Assembly: GCF_026341855.1 (NCBI RefSeq)
Contig: NZ_JAPENW010000001.1
Coordinates: 6,005,001 to 6,069,000 of the forward strand
DNA length: 64,000 bases
Source of the DNA: Streptomyces sp. NBC_00568
GTDB taxonomy: Bacteria > Actinomycetota > Actinomycetes > Streptomycetales > Streptomycetaceae
Direction of reading: 5' to 3'
The notes under the pieces are model-generated. The model did not search any database, was not told the DNA's origin, and worked only from the letters and a program-made list of their open reading frames with translations. The position numbers and the translations under genes are program-made. Every line of letters begins with the position of its first letter. Within the stretch, counting starts at the first letter, position 1. Shown here in pieces: positions 27,569 to 37,027 of the stretch.

Positions 27569-28725
27569 GGATCGGCATCGTCTGCCCGTACTCCTGGGAC
27601 GTTCCGGGCGGCGTCCAGTTCCACATCCGCGACCTGGCCCAGCACCTCATCGGCCTGGGGCACGAGGTCTCCGTCCTCGCTCCCGCGGACGACGACACCC
27701 CCCTGCCGCCGTACGTCGTCTCGGCGGGCCGCGCGGTCCCGGTGCCGTACAACGGCTCGGTGGCGCGGCTGAACTTCGGCTTCCTGTCGGCGGCCCGGGT
27801 GCGGCGCTGGCTGCACGACGGCACCTTCGACGTGGTGCACATCCACGAGCCGTCCTCGCCGTCGCTCGGCCTGCTGACGTGCTGGGCCGCGCAGGGTCCG
27901 ATCGTCGCGACCTTCCACACCTCGAACCCGCGCTCCCGGGCGATGGTCGCCGCGTACTCGATCCTCCAGGCCGCCCTGGAGAAGATCAGCGCGCGGATCG
28001 CCGTGAGCGAGTACGCGCGGCGCACCCTCGTCGAGCACCTCGGCGGCGACGCCGTCGTCATCCCGAACGGCGTCGACGTCGAGTTCTTCGCGCGCGCCAA
28101 GCCCCGGCCCGAATGGCAGGGCGACACCATCGGGTTCATCGGCCGCATCGACGAGCCCCGCAAGGGCCTGCCGGTGCTCATGAGGGCGCTGCCGAAGATC
28201 CTCGCCGAGCGCCCGCAGACGCGGCTGCTGGTCGCCGGACGCGGCGACGAGAAGGAGGCCGTGGAGTCGCTGCCCGCCGAGATGCGCTCGCGCGTGGAGT
28301 TCCTCGGCATGATCAGCGACGAGGACAAGGCCCGTTTCCTGCGCAGCGTCGACCTCTACGTCGCGCCCAACACGGGCGGCGAGAGCTTCGGGATCATCCT
28401 GGTCGAGGCGATGTCCGCCGGAGCGCCCGTGCTCGCCGCGGACCTCGACGCGTTCGCCCAGGTCCTCGACCAGGGTGCGGCCGGTGAGCTGTTCGCCAAC
28501 GAGGACGCGGACGCCCTGGCCACGGCCGCGGTGCGGCTGCTCGGCGACCCGGAGCGCCGGGCCGAACTGCGCGAGCGGGGGAGCGCCCACGTACGGCGCT
28601 TCGACTGGTCGACGGTCGGCGCGGACATCCTGTCCGTGTACGAGACGGTCACGGACGGCGCGGCCGCGGTCGCCACGGACGAACGCACGGGCCTGCGGGC
28701 CCGCTTCGGCCTGGCCCGGGACTGA
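27565..28725 (+). CDS. pimA: Phosphatidylinositol alpha-mannosyltransferase
   Basis: A 386-residue GT-B glycosyltransferase of family GT4. The N-terminal Rossmann domain starts RIGIVCPYSWDVPGGVQFH, with the GGVQ loop that binds GDP-mannose. The C-terminal domain has the EX7E-type motif NTGGESFGIILVEAMSAG. It transfers mannose from GDP-mannose to phosphatidylinositol at the inner face of the membrane, the first step of PIM formation. GTG start at 27565 is inside the stop of the acyltransferase gene. Family and context agree well. Confidence 0.92.
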   Translation: MRIGIVCPYSWDVPGGVQFHIRDLAQHLIGLGHEVSVLAPADDDTPLPPYVVSAGRAVPVPYNGSVARLNFGFLSAARVRRWLHDGTFDVVHIHEPSSPSLGLLTCWAAQGPIVATFHTSNPRSRAMVAAYSILQAALEKISARIAVSEYARRTLVEHLGGDAVVIPNGVDVEFFARAKPRPEWQGDTIGFIGRIDEPRKGLPVLMRALPKILAERPQTRLLVAGRGDEKEAVESLPAEMRSRVEFLGMISDEDKARFLRSVDLYVAPNTGGESFGIILVEAMSAGAPVLAADLDAFAQVLDQGAAGELFANEDADALATAAVRLLGDPERRAELRERGSAHVRRFDWSTVGADILSVYETVTDGAAAVATDERTGLRARFGLARD

Positions 28726-28879
28726 CACCCCGCACGCAGGTCGAGGCGGGATGGACCGCCCCCGGCCACCGTGGCCCTCCCCTGCGGGAGCGGGCCGCGG
28801 TGGCGGCCCTGTGGGCAGGGCTCACGTCGTGGTGCGGGCCCCGGCGGGCCGGTGACCGGCACGGGTAGCCTTGCCGCCC

Positions 28880-29425
28880 GTGACCGCAACCCTCATCTGG
28901 ATCCTCGTCGGACTCGTCGCGATCGGCCTCTATCTGAGCTGGACCGCCGGGCGGCTCGACCGGCTGCACGCCCGTATCGACGCCACCCGCGCCGCCCTCG
29001 ACGCGCAGCTGCTGCGCCGGGCCTCCGTGACCCAGGAGCTGGCCACCTCCGGGGTGCTCGACCCGGCCGCCTCGATCGTGCTCTACGAAGCGGCGCACGC
29101 GGCCCGGCAGGCCGAGGAGGAGCAGCGCGAGGTGGCCGAGAGCGAGCTGAGCCAGGCCCTGCGGGCGGTGTTCGGGGAGGCGCAGCAGGTCGAGGCGGTA
29201 CGCGAGGTGCCCGGCGGCGAGGAGGCGGCCGGCGAGCTGGCCCAGGCCGTGCGCCGGGTGCCGATGGCACGGCGCTTCCACAACGACGCGGTACGCGCCG
29301 CCCGCGCCCTGCGCCGCCACCGCAAGGTCCGCTGGTTCCGCCTCGCGGGCCACGCCCCGTTCCCGATGGCCTTCGAGATGGACGACGAGCCCCCGACGGC
29401 CCTGGCGGACCGCCCGACGAGCTGA
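28880..29425 (+). CDS. LemA-like membrane protein
   Basis: A 181-residue protein with one N-terminal span (TLIWILVGLVAIGLYLSW) and then long helices: RLDRLHARIDATRAALDAQL, an Ala/Glu-rich coiled region and a C-terminal MARRFHNDAVRAARALRRHR. The span, the Asp-x-Gln-Leu-x-Arg-Arg pattern and the R-x-NDAV motif with an FxxAxxAPFPMAFE-type end follow the LemA family. LemA function in actinobacteria is unknown. GTG at 28880 is the start with best spacing. It sits downstream of pimA but separated by 154 bases, so co-transcription is uncertain. Confidence 0.68.
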   Translation: MTATLIWILVGLVAIGLYLSWTAGRLDRLHARIDATRAALDAQLLRRASVTQELATSGVLDPAASIVLYEAAHAARQAEEEQREVAESELSQALRAVFGEAQQVEAVREVPGGEEAAGELAQAVRRVPMARRFHNDAVRAARALRRHRKVRWFRLAGHAPFPMAFEMDDEPPTALADRPTS

Positions 29426-29431
29426 CGCACG

Positions 29432-29466
29432 GGGGCGGGTGGAGGGGAAAACGATCCACCGCCTCC
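29432..29466 (+). terminator. Hairpin after the LemA-like gene
   Basis: GGTGGA (29438-29443) pairs with TCCACC (29455-29460), extended by GGC/GCC flanks with small mismatches. The loop contains GGGGAAAACGA. No T-tract follows, so termination is only likely. Confidence 0.45.
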
Positions 29467-29545
29467 CCATTGGCCCTTGCAGTGGCCTGGTCGCCTCGCG
29501 TTTCCTCGAAGAGCTCAAATCCTCTTTCCCCGAGTGAGGTCACCC

Positions 29546-30469
29546 GTGTCCAGCACGCTCTCCAACTCCGCCCAGTCCGCTGAGAATTCCGCGATCGGCA
29601 CCGCCCGCGTCAAGCGCGGCATGGCCGAGCAGCTCAAGGGCGGCGTGATCATGGACGTGGTCAACGCCGAGCAGGCGAAGATCGCCGAGGACGCCGGCGC
29701 CGTGGCCGTCATGGCCCTGGAGCGGGTGCCCGCCGACATCCGCAAGGACGGCGGCGTGGCCCGGATGTCGGACCCGAACATGATCGAGGAGATCATCGAA
29801 GCGGTCTCCATCCCGGTGATGGCCAAGTCCCGCATCGGCCACTTCGTCGAGGCCCAGGTCCTGCAGTCCCTCGGCGTCGACTACATCGACGAGTCCGAGG
29901 TCCTCACCCCGGCCGACGAGGTCAACCACTCCGACAAGTGGGCGTTCACCACCCCCTTCGTCTGCGGCGCCACCAACCTGGGCGAGGCCCTGCGCCGCAT
30001 CGCCGAGGGCGCGGCCATGATCCGCTCCAAGGGCGAGGCCGGCACCGGCAACGTCGTCGAGGCCGTCCGTCACCTGCGCCAGATCAAGAACGAGATCGCC
30101 AAGCTGCGCGGCTTCGACAACAACGAGCTCTACGCCGCCGCCAAGGAGCTGCGCGCCCCGTACGAGATCGTCAAGGAGGTCGCCGAGCTCGGCAAGCTCC
30201 CGGTCGTGCTGTTCTCCGCCGGTGGCGTGGCCACCCCGGCCGACGCCGCGCTGATGCGCCAGCTCGGCGCCGAGGGCGTCTTCGTCGGCTCCGGCATCTT
30301 CAAGTCCGGCGACCCGGCCAAGCGTGCCGCCGCCATCGTGAAGGCCACCACCTTCTACGACGACCCCAAGATCATCGCGGACGCGTCCCGCAACCTCGGC
30401 GAGGCCATGGTCGGCATCAACTGCGACACCCTCCCCGAGACCGAGCGCTACGCCAACCGCGGCTGGTAG
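29546..30469 (+). CDS. pdxS: Pyridoxal 5'-phosphate synthase, lyase subunit
   Basis: A 307-residue TIM-barrel subunit that condenses ribose 5-phosphate, glyceraldehyde 3-phosphate and ammonia into PLP. Clear family stretches are [37 protein letters not shown] and the [13 protein letters not shown] lysine segment. The phosphate-binding loop [17 protein letters not shown] lies near the end. Ammonia comes from PdxT, encoded next. GTG start at 29546 has GAGG in front. Up to 18 residues at the N-terminus are variable Ser/Asn-rich sequence. Confidence 0.97.
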   Translation: MSSTLSNSAQSAENSAIGTARVKRGMAEQLKGGVIMDVVNAEQAKIAEDAGAVAVMALERVPADIRKDGGVARMSDPNMIEEIIEAVSIPVMAKSRIGHFVEAQVLQSLGVDYIDESEVLTPADEVNHSDKWAFTTPFVCGATNLGEALRRIAEGAAMIRSKGEAGTGNVVEAVRHLRQIKNEIAKLRGFDNNELYAAAKELRAPYEIVKEVAELGKLPVVLFSAGGVATPADAALMRQLGAEGVFVGSGIFKSGDPAKRAAAIVKATTFYDDPKIIADASRNLGEAMVGINCDTLPETERYANRGW

Positions 30470-30475
30470 TCACCC

Positions 30476-31078
30476 ATGAACACTCCTGTCATCGGTGTCC
30501 TGGCTCTCCAGGGCGACGTACGGGAGCACCTCATCGCCCTGGCCGCGGCGGACGCCGTGGCCAGGCCGGTGCGGCGCCCCGAGGAGATCGCGGAGGTGGA
30601 CGGTCTGGTCATACCCGGCGGCGAGTCCACCACCATCTCCAAGCTGGCCGTCCTCTTCGGAGTGATGGAGCCCCTCCGCGCGCGCGTGCGGGACGGCATG
30701 CCCGTCTACGGCACCTGCGCCGGCATGATCATGCTCGCCGACAAGATCCTCGACCCGCGCTCGGGCCAGGAGACCATCGGCGGCATCGACATGATCGTGC
30801 GCCGCAACGCCTTCGGACGGCAGAACGAGTCCTTCGAGGCGGCGGTCGACGTCCGGGGTGTCGAAGACGGTCCTGTGGAGGGCGTCTTCATCCGCGCCCC
30901 CTGGGTCGAGTCCGTGGGCGCCGAGGCCGAGGTGCTCGCCGAGCACGGAGGCCACATCGTCGCGGTACGCCAGGGCAACGCGCTCGCCACGTCGTTCCAC
31001 CCGGAGCTGACCGGCGACCACCGTGTGCACGGCCTGTTCGTCGACATGGTCCGCGCGAACCGGACAGCCACCTCCTAG
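30476..31078 (+). CDS. pdxT: Pyridoxal 5'-phosphate synthase, glutaminase subunit
   Basis: A 200-residue class I glutamine amidotransferase. The nucleophile elbow is [10 protein letters not shown] (Cys81). The GGES oxyanion motif ([12 protein letters not shown]) and the final catalytic pair SFHPEL (His and Glu) complete the triad. It feeds ammonia to PdxS. ATG lies 6 bases after pdxS. Confidence 0.97.
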   Translation: MNTPVIGVLALQGDVREHLIALAAADAVARPVRRPEEIAEVDGLVIPGGESTTISKLAVLFGVMEPLRARVRDGMPVYGTCAGMIMLADKILDPRSGQETIGGIDMIVRRNAFGRQNESFEAAVDVRGVEDGPVEGVFIRAPWVESVGAEAEVLAEHGGHIVAVRQGNALATSFHPELTGDHRVHGLFVDMVRANRTATS

Positions 31079-31156
31079 TAGGATCTGGAGGTCCCCCCAG
31101 GCTCGCAACGTCCGGGGGAGTTCGTACCGGTTGGGTAACGCGAAGGAGACAGGCAG

Positions 31157-31909
31157 ATGTCCGGCCACTCTAAATGGGCTACGACGAAGCACAAGAAGGC
31201 CGTGATCGACGCCAAGCGCGGCAAGCTCTTCGCGAAGATGATCAAGAACATCGAGGTCGCGGCCCGCACTGGTGGCGCTGACCCGGCCGGAAACCCGACG
31301 CTGTTCGACGCCATCCAGAAGGCCAAGAAGAGCTCGGTCCCCAACAAGAACATCGACTCCGCGGTCAAGCGCGGCGCCGGCCTCGAGGCCGGCGGCGCGG
31401 ACTACGAGACGATCATGTACGAGGGCTACGGCCCGAACGGTGTGGCCGTGCTCATCGAGTGCCTCACCGACAACCGCAACCGCGCGGCCTCGGACGTCCG
31501 CGTCGCCATGACCCGCAACGGCGGGAACATGGCCGACCCCGGCTCCGTGTCGTACCTCTTCAACCGCAAGGGCGTCGTCATCGTCCCCAAGGGCGAGCTG
31601 GCCGAGGACGACGTCCTCGGCGCCGTGCTCGACGCGGGCGCCGAAGAGGTCAACGACCTCGGCGAGTCCTTCGAGGTCCTCTCCGAGGCCACCGACCTGG
31701 TCGCGGTGCGCACCGCGCTCCAGGAGGCCGGCATCGACTACGACTCCGCCGACGCCAACTTCGTCCCGACCATGCAGGTCGAGCTCGACGAGGAGGGCGC
31801 CCGGAAGATCTTCAAGCTGATCGACGCCCTGGAGGACAGCGACGACGTGCAGAACGTCTTCGCCAACTTCGACGTCAGCGACGAAGTCATGGAGAAGGTC
31901 GACGCCTGA
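31157..31909 (+). CDS. yebC: YebC/PmpR family protein (TACO1 homologue)
   Basis: A 250-residue protein starting [20 protein letters not shown], the invariant family opening. GAAGGAG precedes the ATG. Family members have been described both as DNA-binding regulators and, more recently, as factors easing ribosome stalling at proline runs. It precedes ruvC, as in many bacteria, but a strong terminator separates them here. A TAGGAT -10-like element lies at 31079-31084, directly after pdxT. Confidence 0.95.
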   Translation: MSGHSKWATTKHKKAVIDAKRGKLFAKMIKNIEVAARTGGADPAGNPTLFDAIQKAKKSSVPNKNIDSAVKRGAGLEAGGADYETIMYEGYGPNGVAVLIECLTDNRNRAASDVRVAMTRNGGNMADPGSVSYLFNRKGVVIVPKGELAEDDVLGAVLDAGAEEVNDLGESFEVLSEATDLVAVRTALQEAGIDYDSADANFVPTMQVELDEEGARKIFKLIDALEDSDDVQNVFANFDVSDEVMEKVDA

Positions 31910-31922
31910 GGGCTTGCGCAGC

Positions 31923-31964
31923 GCGACGGGCCGACGGGACACACCCGTCGGCCCGTCGCTTTGT
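31923..31964 (+). terminator. Intrinsic terminator after yebC
   Basis: A perfect 16-bp stem GCGACGGGCCGACGGG/CCCGTCGGCCCGTCGC with an ACACA loop, then TTTGT. It should separate yebC from the ruv operon. Confidence 0.88.
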
Positions 31965-32039
31965 CAGTGGCACCCGATAGCCTGCACGAACTGGGGAATC
32001 TCCCGGTGGTGAGCGGGGGACGTCGAAGGAGGGGCTCGG

Positions 32040-32636
32040 GTGCGGGTGCTGGGTGTTGACCCCGGGTTGACCCGGTGCGGTGTCGGGGTGGTCGAAGGAG
32101 TCGCCGGCCGGCCCCTGACCATGCGCGGCGTCGGCGTCGTACGCACCCCGGCGGACGCCGAGTTGGGCCTGCGGCTGGTCGCCATCGAGCAGGGCATCGA
32201 GCAGTGGCTCGACGAGTACGAGCCCGAATTCGTCGCCGTGGAGCGGGTGTTCAGCCAGCACAACGTCCGCACGGTGATGGGCACCGCCCAGGCCAGCGCC
32301 GTCGCCATGCTCTGCGCCGCCCGGCGCGGCATCCCCGTGGCCCTGCACACCCCGAGCGAGGTCAAGGCCGCCGTCACCGGCAGCGGCCGCGCGGACAAGG
32401 CCCAGGTCGGCGCCATGGTCACCCGCCTGCTCCGGCTCGCCGCGCCCCCCAAACCCGCCGACGCGGCGGACGCCCTCGCGCTCGCCATCTGCCACATCTG
32501 GCGCGCCCCCGCCCAGAACAGACTCCAGCAGGCCGCCGCGCAGAACCGGCCCCAGCAGGCCGTCGCGCAGAACAGACTCCAGCAGGCCGCAGCCGCGCAC
32601 GCCTCGCACCAAGCATCGAAAGGCCGTACCGCATGA
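32040..32636 (+). CDS. ruvC: Holliday junction resolvase RuvC
   Basis: A 198-residue endonuclease that cuts Holliday junctions moved by RuvAB. The catalytic acidic residues are in [13 protein letters not shown] (Asp7), [11 protein letters not shown] (Glu) and [14 protein letters not shown] (two Asp). The normal domain ends near residue 157. After it comes a Gln/Ala-rich extension of three 9-residue repeats (AQNRLQQAA type, 158-184). GTG at 32040 has GAAGGAGGGG upstream. ruvA starts inside its stop codon (ATGA). Confidence 0.97.
   Translation: MRVLGVDPGLTRCGVGVVEGVAGRPLTMRGVGVVRTPADAELGLRLVAIEQGIEQWLDEYEPEFVAVERVFSQHNVRTVMGTAQASAVAMLCAARRGIPVALHTPSEVKAAVTGSGRADKAQVGAMVTRLLRLAAPPKPADAADALALAICHIWRAPAQNRLQQAAAQNRPQQAVAQNRLQQAAAAHASHQASKGRTA
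32511..32591. repeat. 27-bp in-frame repeat in ruvC, three copies
   Basis: Copies at 32511, 32538 and 32565 encode [18 protein letters not shown] and AQNRLQQAA. Copies 1 and 3 are nearly identical in DNA; the frame is kept. Confidence 0.9.
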
Positions 32637-33244
32637 TCGCCTTCGTCAGCGGCCCGGTCGCCGCCCTCGCCCCCGACTCCGCGGTCGTCGAGGTCGGCGG
32701 TATCGGGATCGCCGTCCAGTGCTCGCCCAATACGCTCGCGGGGCTCCGCGCGGGACAGCAGGCCAAGCTCGCCACCTCCCTCGTCGTCCGCGAGGACTCG
32801 CTCACCCTCTACGGCTTCGCCGACGACGACGAACGCCAGGTCTTCGAGCTGCTCCAGACCGCGAGCGGGGTCGGCCCGCGCCTGGCCCAGGCGATGCTCG
32901 CCGTGCACAGCCCCGACGCCCTGCGCCGTGCCGTGTCCACCGGCGACGAGAAGGCGCTCATCGCCGTCCCCGGCATCGGCAAGAAGGGCGCACAGAAGCT
33001 GCTGCTGGACCTCAAGGACCGGCTCGGCGAGCCCCTCGGACCCGGCGGCCCGGCCATCGGCACGGCGGTCACCGCCGGCTGGCGCGACCAGCTGCACGCC
33101 GCGCTCGTCGGCCTCGGGTACGCGACCCGCGAGGCCGACGAGGCGGTCTCCGCCGTCGCCCCGCAGGCCGAGGCCGCCGAGGGAACCCCGCAGGTCGGCC
33201 AGCTCCTCAGGGCCGCCCTGCAGACCCTGAACCGAGCCCGCTGA
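32633..33244 (+). CDS. ruvA: Holliday junction branch-migration DNA-binding subunit RuvA
   Basis: A 203-residue protein. The N-terminal OB domain ([20 protein letters not shown]) is followed by tandem helix-hairpin-helix motifs ([37 protein letters not shown]). The C-terminal three-helix domain ([18 protein letters not shown]) contacts RuvB. Start overlaps ruvC. Confidence 0.97.
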   Translation: MIAFVSGPVAALAPDSAVVEVGGIGIAVQCSPNTLAGLRAGQQAKLATSLVVREDSLTLYGFADDDERQVFELLQTASGVGPRLAQAMLAVHSPDALRRAVSTGDEKALIAVPGIGKKGAQKLLLDLKDRLGEPLGPGGPAIGTAVTAGWRDQLHAALVGLGYATREADEAVSAVAPQAEAAEGTPQVGQLLRAALQTLNRAR

Positions 33245-33341
33245 ACGGCCCCGGCCCCCGGGACGGCCGCGCGCCCCGGTGCGGTCCGCGCCCGCCCACC
33301 CGCCGACCGCCCCACCACCACGAGACCGCGAGGCACCACCG

Positions 33342-34436
33342 ATGAACTGGGACGACACGACCGACGAAGCCGCCGCCGAGGGGCTCGTCGGCCCCGCCGC
33401 GGAGCGGTTGGTGGGATCGGTCGCCGACCGTGAGGACCAGGCCGTCGAGGCCGCGCTGCGCCCCAAGGACCTGGACGAGTTCATCGGCCAGGAGAAGGTC
33501 CGCGAGCAGCTCGACCTGGTCCTGCGGGCCGCTCGGGCGCGCGGAGCCACCGCCGACCACGTGCTCCTCTCCGGAGCTCCCGGCCTCGGCAAGACCACCC
33601 TCTCCATGATCATCGCGGCCGAGATGGGCGCCCCCATCCGCATCACCAGCGGCCCCGCCATCCAGCACGCCGGAGACCTCGCCGCGATCCTCTCCTCCCT
33701 CCAGGAGGGCGAGGTCCTGTTCCTCGACGAGATCCACCGCATGTCCCGGCCCGCCGAGGAGATGCTCTACATGGCGATGGAGGACTTCCGCGTCGACGTC
33801 ATCGTCGGCAAGGGCCCCGGCGCCACCGCCATCCCGCTGGAGCTGCCCCCGTTCACCCTGGTCGGCGCCACCACGCGCGCGGGACTGCTGCCGCCGCCGC
33901 TGCGCGACCGCTTCGGCTTCACCGCGCACATGGAGTTCTACGAGCCCGCCGAGCTGGAGCGCGTCATCCACCGCTCCGCCGGCCTCCTCGACGTCGAGAT
34001 CGACACCGAGGGCGCCGCGGAGATCGCCGGACGCTCCCGCGGCACGCCCCGTATCGCCAACCGCCTGCTGCGCCGTGTGCGCGACTACGCGCAGGTCAGG
34101 GCGGACGGGAGCATCACCCGGGAGATCGCCGGGGCGGCGCTCAAGGTCTACGAGGTCGACGCGCGGGGCCTGGACCGTCTCGACCGCGGTGTCCTCGACG
34201 CCCTGATCAAGCTTTTCGGCGGCGGCCCTGTCGGATTGTCCACACTCGCTGTCGCTGTGGGGGAGGAGCGTGAGACGGTGGAAGAGGTCGCCGAGCCCTT
34301 CCTCGTACGAGAGGGACTCCTCGCCCGTACTCCCCGTGGCCGGGTGGCGACACCCGCGGCATGGACACATCTCGGCCTCACGCCGCCGAGCCGCTCAGCA
34401 GGCGGAAACGGACAACAGGACCTGTTCGGGGCGTGA
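33342..34436 (+). CDS. ruvB: Holliday junction branch-migration ATPase RuvB
   Basis: A 364-residue AAA+ motor. Walker A is GAPGLGKTT (about 80-88), Walker B is LFLDEIHR (about 127-134), with sensor motifs [10 protein letters not shown] and [17 protein letters not shown]. The C-terminal winged helix binds DNA ([15 protein letters not shown]). It drives branch migration with RuvA. Start ATG at 33342 is about 100 bases after ruvA, with GAGGCACC upstream. Confidence 0.97.
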   Translation: MNWDDTTDEAAAEGLVGPAAERLVGSVADREDQAVEAALRPKDLDEFIGQEKVREQLDLVLRAARARGATADHVLLSGAPGLGKTTLSMIIAAEMGAPIRITSGPAIQHAGDLAAILSSLQEGEVLFLDEIHRMSRPAEEMLYMAMEDFRVDVIVGKGPGATAIPLELPPFTLVGATTRAGLLPPPLRDRFGFTAHMEFYEPAELERVIHRSAGLLDVEIDTEGAAEIAGRSRGTPRIANRLLRRVRDYAQVRADGSITREIAGAALKVYEVDARGLDRLDRGVLDALIKLFGGGPVGLSTLAVAVGEERETVEEVAEPFLVREGLLARTPRGRVATPAAWTHLGLTPPSRSAGGNGQQDLFGA

Positions 34437-34450
34437 CGGCGCGCGTAGGT

Positions 34451-34470
34451 ACCGGGGCAGGAACCCCGGT
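34451..34470 (+). terminator. Hairpin between ruvB and yajC
   Basis: ACCGGGG (34451-34457) pairs with CCCCGGT (34464-34470) around CAGGAA. There is no T-tract, so it may be a weak terminator of the ruv operon. Confidence 0.45.
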
Positions 34471-34483
34471 GCCATGCTGAGCG

Positions 34484-34513
34484 TTGTTCCCTGAGTGCGG
34501 ACTCGCTTAGACT
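34484..34513 (+). promoter_or_regulatory. Candidate promoter for yajC-secD-secF-apt
   Basis: TTGTTC (34484-34489), 18 bases, then TAGACT (34508-34513). It lies about 90 bases upstream of the yajC start. Confidence 0.45.
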
Positions 34514-34599
34514 CCGCCGATGCCGCCCTTGTCGACGGCATACATACCCCCATCCAGCAGGCCGTTCACCATTGCGGTCGAAGAAGGAAGTTCCGACCC

Positions 34600-35121
34600 G
34601 TGAGTCTCGTGACCCTCCTCCCGTTCATCGTGCTCATCGGGGCCATGTTCCTGATGACCCGGTCGGCCAAGAAGAAGCAGCAGCAGGCGGCTTCCATGCG
34701 CAACGAGCTGCAGCCCGGCTCCGGCGTGCGCACGATCGGCGGTATGTACGCCACAGTCAAGGAGGTCAACGAGGACACGGTTCTCCTTGACGCCGCCCCG
34801 GGCGTGGACCTGCTCTTCGCGAAGAACTCGATCGGCGCCGTCCTCACGGACGACGAGTACAACCGCATCGTCCACGGCATCGAGCACGACCTGAAGCACG
34901 ACGGCTCCGTCGTGCCGGACGACGCCTCCTCCCTCACCGAGACCGACGAGCCCGCCGCCGACGCCTCTTCCGACGCCTCCGACGACAAGCCCCTCGACCT
35001 CGGCAAGAAGGACACGGCGGACAAGCCGGCCGACGAGGTCGCCGAGGCGAAGGCCGAGAAGGCCGCCGACATCGACGCGGCAGAGGCGAAGAAGACCGAC
35101 GGCGAGGCCGACGCGAAGTAG
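34600..35121 (+). CDS. yajC: Preprotein translocase accessory subunit YajC
   Basis: A 173-residue protein with one N-terminal span (LVTLLPFIVLIGAMFLM) followed by the family stretch TRSAKKKQQQAASMRNELQP, then GSGVRTIGGMYATVKEV. YajC associates with SecDF at the SecYEG channel. Beyond residue 100 is a long acidic Asp/Ala/Lys tail without fold, longer than in E. coli. GTG at 34600 follows GAAGGAAG at a good distance. Confidence 0.93.
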   Translation: MSLVTLLPFIVLIGAMFLMTRSAKKKQQQAASMRNELQPGSGVRTIGGMYATVKEVNEDTVLLDAAPGVDLLFAKNSIGAVLTDDEYNRIVHGIEHDLKHDGSVVPDDASSLTETDEPAADASSDASDDKPLDLGKKDTADKPADEVAEAKAEKAADIDAAEAKKTDGEADAK

Positions 35122-35259
35122 TCACGACCCGGGAGCACGGCGCGACCGACCGCGCCGGCACCTCCCGGGACGTGCTGTTCTCGCACGGAGTCCCGACACC
35201 ATGGCATGGCCGTCCCGCGCTCACCCGGCGCAGGGCGGCCCGAGAGGGAGTACGAGAAG

Positions 35260-37026
35260 GTGGCAGCACCGAAGAAGGGCCGGAGCGCGAGCGCCCAGAG
35301 CAGGCCGGGGCGCTCGCTGGCCCTGATCCTGATCGCCATCGCGGCGCTCACCGGGGGGATGTTCGCCTCCGGGCAGACGACTCCGCGTCTCGGCATCGAC
35401 CTCGCCGGCGGCACGAGCATCACGCTCACGGCGAAGAACGAGCCGGGCCAGCCCAACGCGATCAACAAGACCAACATGGACACCGCGGTCGACATCATGA
35501 ACCGCCGTGTCAACGGTCTCGGTGTCTCCGAGGCCGAGGTTCAGACCCAGGGACGCGACAACATCATTGTCAACATCCCCAAGGGCACGAACTCCAAGCA
35601 GGCCCGTGAGCAGGTAGGCACCACCGCCAAGCTCTACTTCCGTCCCGTGCTGACCACCGAGGTCTCCGGGGCCGACGCGTCGGCAAGCCCGTCGCCGAGC
35701 GCCTCCGGCAAGGCGACGGACAAGGCGACGGACAAGGCCACGGACAAGGCGACCTCGTCCTCCTCGGCCTCCGCGACGCCGTCGGCCACCGCCACCTCCC
35801 AGGGCCGTGCGGTCACCGACGCCCTGAAGGCCGACTCCACGCCGTCGGCGAGCGGCTCCCCGAGCTCCTCGGCCTCCTCCAGCGCCTCGCCCTCCGCGAG
35901 CGCCAGCGTGGACCCCGCGACCGCAAAGCTGCAGGCCGCGTACGCCGCGCTCGACTGCTCGAAGGCGGACGTCCGCGCCAAGGCCGGTGACGGCGCCAAG
36001 CCGTCCGAGCCGACCGTGGCCTGTGGCCAGAACTCCTCGGGCCAGTGGCAGAAGTACGTCCTCGGCCCGGCCGAGGTCGCCGGCACGGACATCAAGAAGG
36101 CCGGCGCCGTCTTCGACACCCAGAGCGCCGCGGGCTGGAAGGTCACCATGGACTTCACGTCCGGTGGCTCCAAGAAGTTCGCCGCCATCACCGGCAAGCT
36201 CGCCCAGCAGCAGCCCCCGCAGAACCAGTTCGCCATCGTCCTCGACGGCGAGGTCGTCTCCGACCCGTCCGTCAGCCAGTCGCTGAGCGGAAGCGCGGAG
36301 ATCTCCGGCAGCTTCTCCCAGACCGAGGCCGAGGACCTGGCCAACATGCTGAAGTACGGCGCGCTGCCGCTCAGCTTCAAGGAGTCCAGCGTCACCACGG
36401 TGACCGCCGCGCTCGGCGGCGAGCAGCTGCACGCCGGTCTGATCGCGGGCGCCATCGGCCTCGCCCTGGTCGTCATCTACCTGGTGATCTACTACCGGGG
36501 CCTGTCGATCGTCGCCATCGCCTCCCTGCTGGTCTCCGCCGTCCTCACGTACGTGCTCATGGCGCTGCTCGGCCCGGCCATCGGCTTCGCGCTGAACCTT
36601 CCGGCCGTCTGCGGAGCGATCGTCGCGATCGGAATCACAGCGGACTCGTTCATCGTGTTCTTCGAACGCATCCGGGACGAGATCCGCGAGGGACGCTCCC
36701 TGCGGCCCGCCGTCGAGCGCGCCTGGCCGCGTGCCCGGCGCACGATCCTGGTCTCCGACTTCGTGTCGTTCCTCGCCGCCGCGGTGCTCTTCATCGTCAC
36801 CGTCGGCAAGGTCCAGGGCTTCGCGTTCACCCTCGGTCTGACCACGGTCCTCGACGTCGTCGTCGTGTTCCTGTTCACCAAGCCGCTGATGACGATCCTC
36901 GCCCGCAAGAAGTTCTTCGCGGAGGGTCACAGCTGGTCCGGCCTCGACCCGAAGCGACTGGGCGCCAAGCCGCCGCTGCGCCGCACCCGTCGCGCGTCCG
37001 CCCCCGTCGACACGAAGGAGGCGTGA
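35260..37026 (+). CDS. secD: Protein-export membrane protein SecD
   Basis: A 588-residue RND-type export motor subunit using the proton gradient. The first span is LALILIAIAALTGGMFASG. The SecD marker GIDLAGGTSITL and the P1 domain (VDIMNRRVNGLGVSEAEV) follow. The C-terminal five spans begin LHAGLIAGAIGLALVVIYLV and contain GIAITADSFIVFFERIRDE-type sequence. Between them sits an unusual low-complexity Ser/Ala/Thr insertion (about 147-225). I prefer the GTG at 35260 with GAGAGGGAG upstream over the ATG at 35206. secF starts 1 base after its stop. Confidence 0.95.
   Translation: MAAPKKGRSASAQSRPGRSLALILIAIAALTGGMFASGQTTPRLGIDLAGGTSITLTAKNEPGQPNAINKTNMDTAVDIMNRRVNGLGVSEAEVQTQGRDNIIVNIPKGTNSKQAREQVGTTAKLYFRPVLTTEVSGADASASPSPSASGKATDKATDKATDKATSSSSASATPSATATSQGRAVTDALKADSTPSASGSPSSSASSSASPSASASVDPATAKLQAAYAALDCSKADVRAKAGDGAKPSEPTVACGQNSSGQWQKYVLGPAEVAGTDIKKAGAVFDTQSAAGWKVTMDFTSGGSKKFAAITGKLAQQQPPQNQFAIVLDGEVVSDPSVSQSLSGSAEISGSFSQTEAEDLANMLKYGALPLSFKESSVTTVTAALGGEQLHAGLIAGAIGLALVVIYLVIYYRGLSIVAIASLLVSAVLTYVLMALLGPAIGFALNLPAVCGAIVAIGITADSFIVFFERIRDEIREGRSLRPAVERAWPRARRTILVSDFVSFLAAAVLFIVTVGKVQGFAFTLGLTTVLDVVVVFLFTKPLMTILARKKFFAEGHSWSGLDPKRLGAKPPLRRTRRASAPVDTKEA
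35710..35753. repeat. 12-bp in-frame repeat in secD (KATD)
   Basis: Three full AAGGCGACGGAC units plus a partial one encode KATDKATDKATDKAT within the low-complexity insertion. Confidence 0.85.
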
Positions 37027-37027
37027 G

